This document shows positions 5,489 through 14,482 of a stretch of DNA of 14,503 bases, one piece after another. The position numbers and the translations under genes were made by a program. The first letter of the stretch is position 1; each line of letters begins with the position of its first letter. The stretch comes from an uncultured Collinsella sp. (GTDB lineage: Bacteria > Actinomycetota > Coriobacteriia > Coriobacteriales > Coriobacteriaceae): positions 1 to 14,503 of the forward strand of contig URKV01000037.1 in NCBI GenBank assembly GCA_900548565.1. Reading direction: 5' to 3'. The notes beneath the pieces are model-generated. The model was not told the origin of the DNA, did not search any database, and worked only from the letters and a program-made list of their open reading frames with translations.

Positions 5489-8155
5489 CTACTCCTGCAC
5501 CTTGAGGGCTTCGGCCAGACTGACGCGCTTGATGGAGCGCGTGTGTAGCAGCGCCACGACCAGGTAGGTCGCAAAGCCAATGCCGACGCATGCAGCCATA
5601 GACCAAGCGGGCACGTAGATCTCAATATTGCCGTTGTAGGCGAGCAGCATCGAGCGGAAGATGGCCGTGAGCGAGCCGATGATCACGGGCAGGCTCAGCA
5701 CGAGCGACGCCGCCACGCACAGCGTGATCGAGCGGATGTACAGATGCGAGATCTCGCTATCGCGATAGCCAAAGACTTTCATGTAGCTGATCGAGCGGGC
5801 GCTGTGGTCGATCACAGCCTTGGTCAGCAGATACATAAACAGCAAGAAGATGAACACCGCAAGCCCAACCATCATGCCAATCATTTTGCTCATCATGCCG
5901 ATGAACTGGTCGCCCACGGCACGCATGTCGTCGGGCGTGGTGTCGCCGGCAAAGTAGCGCGCGTCGAGGTCGAGCTTCTCGTTGCTCACATAGCCGTTAA
6001 AATAGGCGGCGTCGTTGCCGAACAGCTCGTTAAAGTCGTCGACACTCATATAGATATTCATGTCCGACTTTGAGCCCCAGGCACAATCCTTGCCCGCGTA
6101 CTCAAGGGAATAATGCTCGCCCTCGTACTTGTCGCTGAGCGTGACCTTCTGGCCCTCGCTCCAACCAAACTTATCGAGCAGACCGCCGCCAAAGACGACG
6201 CGCCCATCGCCCACGTTGAGGTCTTTCCAATAGCGCGAATCGGGCGAGATGCCGTAGACGGAAATCGTCTCCTCGCCATTACCATCGCCGCGGTTGTATT
6301 GCAGCTGGTAAACGGCATATTTCTCGGCCTGCGCGATTGCGCCCGCGCCGTTGTCGGTCGTATTGACCGGGTGGATATCGTCGTTGTCAGTGTCGATCTT
6401 AGAGGCCTTGTCGATCAGGTCGATAGCCTCGTCGCGGTCACAGCCGAGGGCATCGGCAAGGTCATCGAGGCGCGCATAAAGCGCATCCTTCTTGTCCTGG
6501 ACCTTGGCAAGCGCATCCTGCGCTGCGGTCAGGCTCTCGGCAGACGGAGATGCGGTCGCGGCATCGGCTGCCGCCTGCGCCGCATCGGCCGCGTCATCGA
6601 GCTCGTCATCGGCATCCTGGGCGGCGGAAAGCAGCGCGCCGTCAACCGACTGCAAGCGCTCGAGTGCTGACCATTGCTCGCGCTCCTCGGCGGTGCCCTC
6701 GAGCTCCAGCGGAGCCTTGAGCGTGTACTGGTGCTCGGCGACCAGGCTCGTCTCGAGGTTGTCCGCGTAGTGCGTCATCGTGGGCAGAATCGCCAGGCCA
6801 AAGAGCAGCAGCAGCGACGCAAATGCAATGCCCACGAAGAGCGTGGCGAAGTTGCCCAGGTTGCGCAGGAAGATACGCAAGCGGAAGCGGGAAACAAAAC
6901 CCATGCGTTCCGACAGCTGCAGACCGCGCTTGGTACCCGACTTGCCGCTCGCCTCGTGGCGAAGGAACTGCAACGGCGTCTTGCCCATCTTGCGAAGCAG
7001 GCCCACCAGTGTAATGAGGATGAGCGCGGCAGCGGGAACCACGGCGCACTTCACAAAGATCTCCCAGCTCCAGTACACCTGGAAGGGCGGCAGGCTGTAC
7101 GAGCCGTAATAGAGGCTGCGCATGGGCTCGGTAAAGAACACGACGCCGAGCGCAGTGCCCAAAAGCGCCGCGACCACGCCCACGATGGCGGGAAGCGCAA
7201 GGTAGTGCAGCACGATCTCGCGTCGACGATAGCCGCTGGCGAGCAGCGTGCCGATGATGGCGCTCTCCTCCTCGATGGTGGCGTCGGTAAGGACCACAAA
7301 GACGAACGCCATGATCACGATGATGATGTCGAGCAGCGTCATCCACATCATGGAGTCGCCGTCTACGTCGTCGCGCGCGTAGCCAATGCCCTGGTTGGAA
7401 TCGGCGTCGATGAGGTCATCCACGCGTGCATCGGCATCGGTGAGCGCCTCCACCATATCCTGCTCCGCATCGACGCGATCCGCGGTGGAGAGATCGCGAT
7501 CGGTAAAGGTAAAGGAGTAGGTGTAGGCGGGTGCGCCGCCGGCATCTTCGAGCGCGGCAAAGCCGCCATCGGTGACCTCGGCCACGCCACAGGTGATGGT
7601 GTTCACCGTAAAGTCCGAATTGTTGAGGAACAGCGCCTGGCTATCGGGCTGGGTCATGATGCCGCAGATGATGTAGGTGCGGCCCTCAAGCTCAACCTTA
7701 TCGCCCACGGCGAGGTCGTTGTTGGTGGCGAAGACACGGTCGATGGCTACCTCATCGTCCGTCTTGGGCTCCTTGCCCTCACAGTAGGACGCGATATCGA
7801 CCTTGGTGCGGTGCGCATAGGTGCGCAGCGTGCGCTTGGTGCCGTCGTCGCCGGCGGTCTTTTTGATGATGGCGTCGATGGAGAAATTCTTGTAGAGCGT
7901 AACGCCGCCGACGTCGCCGGCTGCATCCTCGGCCGCCTTGAGCTGGTCTTTGGTGGCCTCGAAGGAGGTGGTCACGCGGCCGTCCTCAATCGTGTACGCA
8001 TCGCGCATGTCGTCGATAAGGCAGCCGATGGAATGCGCTGCGAGTAAAAAGCCCGAGGTGAGAGCGATGCTTCCGCACATAAGCAAAAAGATGCCCAGGT
8101 ACTTGCCGATATTGCGTCGCAGCTCGCGCGGGAGACGTTTTGCGAGAGGTGTCAT
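5489..8155 (-). CDS. ABC transporter permease, FtsX/MacB-like, with coiled-coil ectodomain
   Basis: 888 residues. Eight predicted membrane segments lie at about 18-41, 272-292, 317-343, 367-387, 433-458, 755-778, 805-832 and 850-871. This is a duplicated FtsX layout with two large extracytoplasmic domains (about 42-270 and 460-750). The second contains an Ala/Asp-rich stretch (about 508-587) likely to form a coiled coil. Cytoplasmic loops such as IIGTLLASGYRRREIVLHYL (300-319) and YMKVFGYRDSEISHLYIRS (791-809) fit FtsX coupling helices. Such permeases act in mechanotransmission, lipoprotein handling or peptide efflux and resistance, not classic import. ATG 8153-8155 is 8 bp after the ATPase stop, with AGGCGG upstream; a TTG at 8170 would overlap the ATPase. 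The substrate is unknown. Confidence 0.9.
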   Translation of the reverse strand: MTPLAKRLPRELRRNIGKYLGIFLLMCGSIALTSGFLLAAHSIGCLIDDMRDAYTIEDGRVTTSFEATKDQLKAAEDAAGDVGGVTLYKNFSIDAIIKKTAGDDGTKRTLRTYAHRTKVDIASYCEGKEPKTDDEVAIDRVFATNNDLAVGDKVELEGRTYIICGIMTQPDSQALFLNNSDFTVNTITCGVAEVTDGGFAALEDAGGAPAYTYSFTFTDRDLSTADRVDAEQDMVEALTDADARVDDLIDADSNQGIGYARDDVDGDSMMWMTLLDIIIVIMAFVFVVLTDATIEEESAIIGTLLASGYRRREIVLHYLALPAIVGVVAALLGTALGVVFFTEPMRSLYYGSYSLPPFQVYWSWEIFVKCAVVPAAALILITLVGLLRKMGKTPLQFLRHEASGKSGTKRGLQLSERMGFVSRFRLRIFLRNLGNFATLFVGIAFASLLLLFGLAILPTMTHYADNLETSLVAEHQYTLKAPLELEGTAEEREQWSALERLQSVDGALLSAAQDADDELDDAADAAQAAADAATASPSAESLTAAQDALAKVQDKKDALYARLDDLADALGCDRDEAIDLIDKASKIDTDNDDIHPVNTTDNGAGAIAQAEKYAVYQLQYNRGDGNGEETISVYGISPDSRYWKDLNVGDGRVVFGGGLLDKFGWSEGQKVTLSDKYEGEHYSLEYAGKDCAWGSKSDMNIYMSVDDFNELFGNDAAYFNGYVSNEKLDLDARYFAGDTTPDDMRAVGDQFIGMMSKMIGMMVGLAVFIFLLFMYLLTKAVIDHSARSISYMKVFGYRDSEISHLYIRSITLCVAASLVLSLPVIIGSLTAIFRSMLLAYNGNIEIYVPAWSMAACVGIGFATYLVVALLHTRSIKRVSLAEALKVQE

Positions 8156-8163
8156 GGCGCCGC

Positions 8164-8889
<726 letters not shown>

Positions 8890-8973
8890 TGTTAGCCTCG
8901 TACTACTTTATGAACGTAATAGTAAACCTTGGCGAACTATTTTGGCGCGAGGCCTAGGATTTATTTCAGACTA

Positions 8974-8998
8974 GTCATTGGGGACGTTCTTGAATGAC
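8974..8998 (+). repeat. GGGGAC hairpin repeat, copy 6
   Basis: Arms GTCATT (8974-8979) and AATGAC (8993-8998) pair perfectly over 6 bp around a 13-nt loop GGGGACGTTCTTG. It lies 7 bp downstream of the second ABC-2 permease stop, between that operon and the FtsX system. Confidence 0.8.
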
Positions 8999-9005
8999 CA
9001 GGTGG

Positions 9006-10211
9006 CTAGGCGCGGGATTTGGCGCGTGAGAGGGCCAGGCCTACGGCGGCAATGGCGGCGGCGAAGAGCACGGTGACGCCCAGGTCGCAGGCGATGTCGC
9101 CCAACACGGTGGACGTCAGATCCGAAGCGAGCGCCTTGCCAATCGCGTCGTTCACCCAATACGTCGGCACAAAGTGCGCCACCGTCTGCACGGCCGAGCC
9201 CATCAGCGACAGCGGCATCCAAGCGCCGCCCAAAAACGTCATGAGCATGCCGAGCAGGTTGCCCACACCGTTAAGCAGCTCCTCGCGCGCACCCAGGCTC
9301 GACAGCGCAAAGCCAACGGCCAGCGGCGTGCACGCCAGGGCAAACGTCGCCGCCAGCGCCAGGCACACGCGACCCACGCCGACCTCGGCAACCGCGCCGG
9401 CAAAGCCCACGACGCCCATCATGCTCGACACAAACCAGATGCAGACGGTGAGCACGGCGGCAGCCGCGAACACGGCAAGCGAGCGCTGGCGCTCGGAGAC
9501 CGGGCCGGCCTCCATGCGGCGCACGCGCTCGGGCTCGTTCATGCCCGAGAACACCAACCCCACCGATACGATGACCGACGAGATAATCGCGTACGCGCCA
9601 AAGTTGAAATACGACTCGAGCGTGGCGGCAGCCGTCGAGTCGACCTTGACCTGCTCGATCTGGACCTCCGCGCGCTTTGCAGCGGCATGCTCGGCGGCCT
9701 TGGCAACGTCGCCGTTAGAAGCAGCGGGCTCAAGCGCCGCCGCAGCGCCCGCGAGCGAGATCCAGCGCGAGGCCTCGGCAGACGAAAGCGCCGCCGCCAT
9801 GGTGCCGGAACCGTAGGTCACGTCGAGCTTGGGCAGGGCCTCCCCCGCGCGGGCAGCCGCAACGAGGTCGTCCTCGAACCCCTCCGGGATAAAGAACACG
9901 CAGTCGGCGCTGCCCTTGGCGCTGTTGCTCTTGGAGAGCGCGTCCGCAAGGTCGTACGTATCGTCGCCGATGCCCGTGACCAAATCAAAGCGCGAACCCA
10001 GATGCCTGGTAAGCGCACGCGAAAGGTCGCTATTGTCGCGGTCGACCACAATCACGTTGGTGTCGTAGGGCTCGTACTCGGTAAGCTGCGACGAGTTCCA
10101 GCTCACCGACGCCGCGATAAACACACCCAGCAGCGAAATGAACACCGTGTAGATGAGCAGATAGAGCGGGTGCGCGAGCGCCATGCGAAGCGCAGTCTTA
10201 AAGGTGCTCAT
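9006..10211 (-). CDS. ABC-2 type permease (second of the pair)
   Basis: 401 residues. One N-terminal membrane segment (about 16-36), a large outside domain (about 37-202), then five segments near 203-224, 244-268, 279-303, 312-334 and 375-395. This is the ABC2_membrane_3-type layout of drug, peptide or Na+ exporters. The ectodomain is rich in Ala and contains a likely helical stretch (about 165-190). Start ATG 10209-10211 has AGGAG 5 nt upstream; an in-frame TTG 15 nt earlier overlaps that site and is unlikely. It overlaps the end of the first permease by 14 bp, so translation is probably coupled. The two permeases differ in sequence and likely form a heterodimer. The substrate is unknown. 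Confidence 0.9.
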   Translation of the reverse strand: MSTFKTALRMALAHPLYLLIYTVFISLLGVFIAASVSWNSSQLTEYEPYDTNVIVVDRDNSDLSRALTRHLGSRFDLVTGIGDDTYDLADALSKSNSAKGSADCVFFIPEGFEDDLVAAARAGEALPKLDVTYGSGTMAAALSSAEASRWISLAGAAAALEPAASNGDVAKAAEHAAAKRAEVQIEQVKVDSTAAATLESYFNFGAYAIISSVIVSVGLVFSGMNEPERVRRMEAGPVSERQRSLAVFAAAAVLTVCIWFVSSMMGVVGFAGAVAEVGVGRVCLALAATFALACTPLAVGFALSSLGAREELLNGVGNLLGMLMTFLGGAWMPLSLMGSAVQTVAHFVPTYWVNDAIGKALASDLTSTVLGDIACDLGVTVLFAAAIAAVGLALSRAKSRA

Positions 10212-11385
10212 AGCGGCTCCTTCCAAAGATCAGCGTGGCGGCGGCAACGAACAACAGCGCCATAAGGACCAGCGCGCCGGCGCGAACGGCAAAGGGACCC
10301 AGGTCCTCAAAGAAATACAGGCGGTTGAACATGTCGCAGATGAGCTTGACGGGGTTGAGCCAGCACTCGACCGGGCAGGCGCGGGCGACGTCGTCGGCAA
10401 GCGCCATCGCCGGCTCGCCGTAAAGCCCGGCAAACAGGGCACACGTGGTGGCAAAGCCTGTGAGGATGCCCGACTTGGACGCCTTGCCACCCTTAACGGG
10501 AAGCGTGCCCACAAAGAGCCCCAGACCCGTGGCGGCAAGTGCGGATGCAGCGCCGCCCACGAGGCACAGACCCTCGCGCCCGCCAAAGTCGACGCCCACG
10601 ACCAGGCACACGTAGCCGACCGCGATCGTCATCGAGGCAAAGGAAACCAACCACGAGCCCACAAAGATGCCGGCCAGCGACGCCGTCTTGGAAAGGCCGC
10701 CCACGCAGCGACGCGCGCCAAGGCCCGACAGATTGGGCTGCAAATCGACGACGCTCAAAGCGGCAAACTCGGCAGACATCATCGCGACCAGGCCAAAGAG
10801 CGCGTAATAGTAGATGACCGTGCCATCGGGTGTGGTGCGTGTCAGGCTTACGCGGCGGGTACTGCCCTCGAGCGACAGGGCGCGCGCAACCGCCTCCGGG
10901 TCGGCGAGCGCCGCCGGGTTGTCCTGGGCAATCTGGGACATGAGCTCGGCATTTTGTGTATACGAGCTTGCCACCGTCTCCAAAATGCTGCGGTCGGTGA
11001 GCACCGACGACGCACGCGAGCTGTCGTAGCTCGACAGCAACGTGAGCTTGGGCGTGCCCGCGGCATCGACCGTGTAGATGCCCGCGACCTCGCCGGACTT
11101 GAGCGCACGGTTCGCGGCGTCCACATCCTCGCACTCGTGAATCTCGAGCAGTTGATCGTCGCCCTCCTTGGCAAGCGAGGTCGCCACGTCCTTAAAGGAC
11201 GAAGCGCCCCAGGTTTCGTCAGCGACAACGGCTACCGGCACCGGGTCGATCTTGCCGTCGGAGCTGAGGTTCGCAAACATAAACATGAACATCGTGGAAA
11301 GCGCCATGGGAAAGATCGCGCCCCAGACCCATGTGCTCGGCCGACGCAGCAGCGTCTTGAGCGTGGTGATGATGGTGTTGAACAT
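10198..11385 (-). CDS. ABC-2 type permease (first of the pair)
   Basis: 395 residues with the same plan as its partner. A membrane segment at about 19-40 is followed by an outside domain (about 41-189) and five further segments near 190-212, 237-263, 273-293, 305-325 and 366-387. The stretch CPVECWLNPVKLICDMFNRLYFF (337-359) before the last segment fits the P-rich re-entrant region seen in ABC-2 permeases. ATG 11383-11385 follows AGGGGG by 5 nt and lies 9 bp after the ATPase stop; the 3' end overlaps the next permease gene. Together with the ATPase it should form a complete exporter. Little in the sequence suggests a specific substrate. Confidence 0.9.
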   Translation of the reverse strand: MFNTIITTLKTLLRRPSTWVWGAIFPMALSTMFMFMFANLSSDGKIDPVPVAVVADETWGASSFKDVATSLAKEGDDQLLEIHECEDVDAANRALKSGEVAGIYTVDAAGTPKLTLLSSYDSSRASSVLTDRSILETVASSYTQNAELMSQIAQDNPAALADPEAVARALSLEGSTRRVSLTRTTPDGTVIYYYALFGLVAMMSAEFAALSVVDLQPNLSGLGARRCVGGLSKTASLAGIFVGSWLVSFASMTIAVGYVCLVVGVDFGGREGLCLVGGAASALAATGLGLFVGTLPVKGGKASKSGILTGFATTCALFAGLYGEPAMALADDVARACPVECWLNPVKLICDMFNRLYFFEDLGPFAVRAGALVLMALLFVAAATLIFGRSRYEHL

Positions 11386-11394
11386 GGCTGCCCC

Positions 11395-12333
11395 CTAGTC
11401 GCGCAGCTCGCGGCCGGTGATCTCGAGGAACACGTCGTTGAGGGTCGGCGGTTCGGAATAAATGCGGCCGAGCGCCACGTCATGCGAGCGCAGCGCATCG
11501 AGAATGTCCGTCAGGTTATGCGGGCTCGCCTCGCACGAAAACGTGAGCTGGCCCGCCGTCGCCGACAGGTCCAGGACATGCGGCAGGCTCGCGACGGCAC
11601 CGAGCGCCGCGCTCGACACCTCGCCGACCTCGATCACGATCTTCTCGCCCATCTGAATCATGCGCTTGAGCTCGTCGTTGGTGCCCTGCGCCAGCACGCG
11701 ACCACCGTCCATGATCATGATGCGGCTGCAGATCTGCTCGACTTCCTCCATATAATGGCTGGTATACACCACCGTGGCGCCCTCGTCGCGCAGGCGGCAG
11801 ATGCCCTCCAGGATGGCATTGCGGCTCTGTGGGTCGACCGCCACCGTGGGCTCGTCAAAGAAGATGAGCTCGGGCTTGTGCGCAATGCCGCAGGCGATGT
11901 TGAGGCGACGCGCCAGGCCGCCCGAGAGCTTGCCGGGGCGAAACTTGGTAAAGTCGCCCAGGCCGACAAAGTCAATCGCCTCGTCCACCAGCGCGCGGCG
12001 GCGTTTGCGGTCGTTAACGTAGAGACTACAGAAATAGTCAATGTTCTCGCGCACGGTGAGCTCGTCGAACACCGCCACCTGTTGCGGCACCACGCCGATG
12101 CGGCGCTTGAGGTCGTAGCGGGCGGGCGTCATGGGCTCGCCAAAGAGCTCGATGGTGCCTTTGTTGTAGGCAAGCAGCTGCAGGATACAGTTGATGGACG
12201 TGGTCTTGCCCGAGCCGTTGGGACCCAGCAGGCCAAAGATCTCGCCGGGGGCGATGCTCAGGTTAAAGTGGTCGAGCGCGATAAGATCGTCATAGCGCTT
12301 GACGAGGTTTTCGACGTGGACGATGTCTGTCAT
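11395..12333 (-). CDS. ABC-2 exporter ATPase, DrrA/NodI type
   Basis: 312 residues. Walker A GPNGSGKT (37-44), Q-loop near Gln84, signature LSGGLARRLN (136-145), Walker B LIFFDEP (156-162) and switch His193 are intact. The usual DEPTxGLDP is EPTVAVDPQSR here. The C-terminal 100 residues end with PPTLNDVFLEITGREL, typical of DrrA-like exporters. ATG 12331-12333 is chosen because conserved ABC sequence starts within a few residues; AAGGG lies about 7 nt upstream. An upstream in-frame extension to 12399 has no ribosome site and no homology-like sequence. This is the first gene of a three-gene operon divergent from the two-component pair. Confidence 0.93.
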   Translation of the reverse strand: MTDIVHVENLVKRYDDLIALDHFNLSIAPGEIFGLLGPNGSGKTTSINCILQLLAYNKGTIELFGEPMTPARYDLKRRIGVVPQQVAVFDELTVRENIDYFCSLYVNDRKRRRALVDEAIDFVGLGDFTKFRPGKLSGGLARRLNIACGIAHKPELIFFDEPTVAVDPQSRNAILEGICRLRDEGATVVYTSHYMEEVEQICSRIMIMDGGRVLAQGTNDELKRMIQMGEKIVIEVGEVSSAALGAVASLPHVLDLSATAGQLTFSCEASPHNLTDILDALRSHDVALGRIYSEPPTLNDVFLEITGRELRD

Positions 12334-12367
12334 GAGGCGGCCCTTCTGTTGGTCGTGGCCCGGTACG

Positions 12368-12376
12368 ATTGCATCA
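12368..12376 (-). promoter_or_regulatory. Weak candidate promoter for the ABC-2 operon
   Basis: On the minus strand TGATGCAAT gives a TGN extension plus -10 TGCAAT (4/6). No -35 is visible. A start near 12361 would give a leader of about 28 nt. This weak match would fit a promoter that needs an activator. Confidence 0.25.
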
Positions 12377-12426
12377 TCGCAGGAGCCGCCGGCGCGCACC
12401 AGTGAGCTTTGTCACGAGTGCGAGGC

Positions 12427-12467
12427 TTGGCCGCGTGGCCTGCCGACGTCCCCGATTTGCCGCGTGG
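12427..12467. promoter_or_regulatory. 12-bp direct repeat in the exporter/kinase divergent region
   Basis: TTGGCCGCGTGG (12427-12438) and TTTGCCGCGTGG (12456-12467) match at 11 of 12 bases, 29 bp apart. A third, inverted near-copy (CCACGCGCGG, 12502-12511, one extra base) lies just upstream of the kinase -10. They are candidate binding sites for the adjacent response regulator. Confidence 0.4.
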
Positions 12468-12518
12468 GAGGAATGTCACGGTTGCGCAGGCGGTCCCTCC
12501 ACCACGCGCGGCTTCGCG

Positions 12519-12524
12519 TACAAT
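12519..12524 (+). promoter_or_regulatory. -10 element for a leaderless kinase transcript
   Basis: TACAAT (5/6) ends 6 nt before the ATG at 12531, which places the expected transcription start on the A of the start codon. No -35 hexamer and no Shine-Dalgarno are present. The pattern fits leaderless transcripts common in Actinobacteria. Confidence 0.55.
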
Positions 12525-12530
12525 ACCCGT

Positions 12531-13676
12531 ATGAACAGGCTTTTCGACAAATCGATCGTTCTGGCGTGCTGTATTGCGGCCGCCATGGGCCTTGCTGTGG
12601 ACGCTCACCTGGTCGCGGCGTTTTGCCTTGGCGTTATTGCCACCTCACTGGCCGAGGTCGCACAGGGGGAACGCACCCGGCGCGCGAGCGAGACCGCGAG
12701 CTGCGCTTACATCATCGCGGCAGTCGTCCTGCCGCCGTTTGTGCCGTTTGCGCCTCTCGCCCTCTATGACATCGCGCGGCGCGTGCGCCGTGAACGAATC
12801 TGGCCCGCGCTGGCGATTGGCGCCGTGTGTGTCTGCGCGCTTGTCGCGGACCTTCGTGGCGGCGTGCTCACCACCCGAACGCTGCTGTTAACCGCCATCC
12901 TTTCGGTTGCCGCCACGTTGCTGTCGCTGCGCACCGCGCAGCTGGAGCGCGAACAGGAACGCATGCGTCGCATCCGCGACAAGCTGCAAGAACGCGCCCT
13001 GGCACTCGAGGCACGCAACCGTGACCTCGCCGACCGCCAGGACTACGAAGTCGAACTCGCGACGCTCGCCGAACGCGCCCGCATCGCGCGCGAGATCCAC
13101 GATAACGTGGGCCACCAGCTCACGCGCGCTTCGCTTCAAACCGAAGCCCTGCGCGTGGTCCATGCCGACGAGCCCAGGGTTGCCGCCGATTTCGCCGACG
13201 TCAAACGCACGGTTGACGAGGCGCTCCAACTCGTGCGCGCCAGCGTCCACGCGCTCAACGACAATGCGACCAACCTCTCCGTGCAGCTCGAGCGCATCGT
13301 TGAAGGCGCACGCTCGGACAGCGGTCCGCAGATTGAGCTTGAAGTTTTGGCCGAGCATGCGCCCGCAAATGTCGCCAACTGCTTTGCAGCGGTCCTGCGC
13401 GAGGCACTCTCCAATACCATGCGCCACGCTTGCGCCCAGACCGTCACCATACGATGCATGGAACATCCGTCGTTTTACCAGCTTGTCGTTACCGACGATG
13501 GCGCGGGCGGGGTCCAAGCAAGCGGCCGCGGCGCTGCGGAGGGCATGGGGCTCGCCTCCATGCGCGAGCGCATCGAGGCGCTTGGCGGCACCTTCACCGC
13601 CGGCCCGCGTGCCAGCGCCGGCGGCTGGCGCGTGTTTGCCACCGTTCCCAAACAGCAAGGAGATGAGGACAGATGA
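12531..13676 (+). CDS. Sensor histidine kinase, NarL/DesK-type (HisKA_3)
   Basis: 381 residues. About four or five hydrophobic segments fill 8-134 with only short loops, so it has no large outside sensor domain and probably senses within the membrane. A helical linker rich in Arg and Glu (135-175) follows. The dimerisation and phosphoacceptor region reads ERARIAREIHDNVGHQLT (181-198), with His190 the phosphorylated residue. The ATPase domain shows the N box REALSNTMRHA (290-300), G1 DDGAGG (322-327) and G2 GMGLASMRERIEALGG (338-353). ATG 12531 is chosen because membrane segments begin right after it; an upstream in-frame extension lacks support. No Shine-Dalgarno is present, so the mRNA may be leaderless. 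Its stop overlaps the regulator start (ATGA). Confidence 0.92.
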   Translation: MNRLFDKSIVLACCIAAAMGLAVDAHLVAAFCLGVIATSLAEVAQGERTRRASETASCAYIIAAVVLPPFVPFAPLALYDIARRVRRERIWPALAIGAVCVCALVADLRGGVLTTRTLLLTAILSVAATLLSLRTAQLEREQERMRRIRDKLQERALALEARNRDLADRQDYEVELATLAERARIAREIHDNVGHQLTRASLQTEALRVVHADEPRVAADFADVKRTVDEALQLVRASVHALNDNATNLSVQLERIVEGARSDSGPQIELEVLAEHAPANVANCFAAVLREALSNTMRHACAQTVTIRCMEHPSFYQLVVTDDGAGGVQASGRGAAEGMGLASMRERIEALGGTFTAGPRASAGGWRVFATVPKQQGDEDR

Positions 13677-14302
13677 GGCTCATCGTTGTCGACGACGACC
13701 GCTTAGTGGTCGATTCGCTCAAGATTATCCTGGGCGCCCAGCCGCAGATCGAAGTGGTGGGCACCGGCGCCAATGGCGACGAGGCGATCGCGCTCTACAG
13801 CGAGCACGCGCCCGACATCGCGCTGCTCGACATTCAGATGCCGGGACGCGACGGCCTTTCGGCGGCACGCGAAATCCTTGAGCGCGACCCCACGGCGCGC
13901 GTGGTGTTTCTGACGACATTCTCGGATGACGAGTACATTGTGTCGGCGCTTAAACTGGGCGCCCGCGGCTACCTGATCAAGACCGATGTCGCCGCCATTC
14001 CGCCGGCGTTGGCACAGGTCATGGATGGCAAACGCGTGCTCGAGGGCAAGGCGATCGAGGATATCGATTTTAATGGGGTGGGCACCGAAGCCGACGCGCC
14101 CCGCCGGCCCACAGCCTTTGCCGGCCTAACCGACCGCGAGTTCGAAGTCGCCGAGCTCATCGCCCGCGGCCTCGACAACAAGGAGATCGCCGCCACCGCC
14201 TACATGGGCGAAGGCACCGTGCGCAACCACATCAGCTCGATCCTTGCAAAGATGGGCCTGCGCAACCGCACGCAGATCGCCATCGCCTACCTGCGAGGGT
14301 AG
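13673..14302 (+). CDS. Response regulator, NarL/LuxR family
   Basis: 209 residues. The receiver domain covers about 1-118: acidic pocket Asp7/Asp8, phosphoacceptor Asp53 in LLDIQMPGRDG, Thr81/Thr82, and Lys103 in GYLIKTD. A linker precedes a LuxR-type helix-turn-helix at about 148-207 (LTDREFEVAELIARGLDNKEIA; recognition helix near EGTVRNHISSILAKMG). The ATG overlaps the kinase stop by 4 bp, with GAGG 4 nt upstream, so the pair is translationally coupled. Phosphorylation by the kinase should promote DNA binding. The divergent ABC-2 exporter operon is the most likely target, together with the pair's own promoter. Confidence 0.95.
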   Translation: MRLIVVDDDRLVVDSLKIILGAQPQIEVVGTGANGDEAIALYSEHAPDIALLDIQMPGRDGLSAAREILERDPTARVVFLTTFSDDEYIVSALKLGARGYLIKTDVAAIPPALAQVMDGKRVLEGKAIEDIDFNGVGTEADAPRRPTAFAGLTDREFEVAELIARGLDNKEIAATAYMGEGTVRNHISSILAKMGLRNRTQIAIAYLRG

Positions 14303-14322
14303 TTGCCCAACGACTGACCGCC

Positions 14323-14376
14323 CCGGCATAGCAAAATGGCTGCCACCGATTTAATACCATTTCAAAACTATGCCGG
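14323..14376. repeat. Long two-step inverted repeat downstream of the response regulator
   Basis: CCGGCATAG (14323-14331) pairs perfectly with CTATGCCGG (14368-14376). Inside, AAATGG (14334-14339) pairs with CCATTT (14357-14362), leaving a 17-nt loop and a small internal loop. An alternative outer pairing is CCCCG (14321-14325) with CGGGG (14381-14385). No T-run follows, so a classical terminator is doubtful. The remaining non-coding DNA to 14482 repeats GCAAAATG (14331-14338 and 14422-14429) and CGGCATRG (14324-14331 and 14467-14474). Confidence 0.7.
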
Positions 14377-14473
14377 TTTACGGGGCTAAACTCAGGACCC
14401 CCATCCATACCCGCGTTTTCTGCAAAATGACGGCTCGTCTACCTGCGGTTTTATTTTCACGAATATCGGCATG

Positions 14474-14482
14474 GTTGGGGAC
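14474..14482 (+). repeat. Possible seventh GGGGAC repeat, cut by contig end
   Basis: GTTGGGGAC directly precedes the adapter. It carries the first six bases of the hairpin core (GGGGAC) preceded by TT, as in copies 1, 2 and 6. The rest is lost, so assignment is tentative. Confidence 0.35.

Noticed and set aside
8901..8924. TACTA ... TAGTA inverted repeat upstream of the MacB-type ATPase as an operator
   Set aside because: Only 5-bp arms in AT-rich DNA with asymmetric inner pairing, and no convincing promoter hexamers to place it against.
10183..12405. A 740-codon open frame on the plus strand
   Set aside because: It runs antisense across three ABC-2 exporter genes that have intact motifs and ribosome sites. 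Its translation is rich in His, Arg, Gln and Asp without domains, as expected for the complement of GC-rich coding DNA.
12369..12530. N-terminal extension of the histidine kinase
   Set aside because: The extra 54 residues are basic and low in hydrophobicity, have no ribosome site, and would read through the likely promoter and regulatory repeats.
14323..14376. Rho-independent terminator of the two-component operon
   Set aside because: The stem is long but broken and is followed by TTTACGGGG, not a T-run. It may still affect RNA ends, so it is listed as an inverted repeat.
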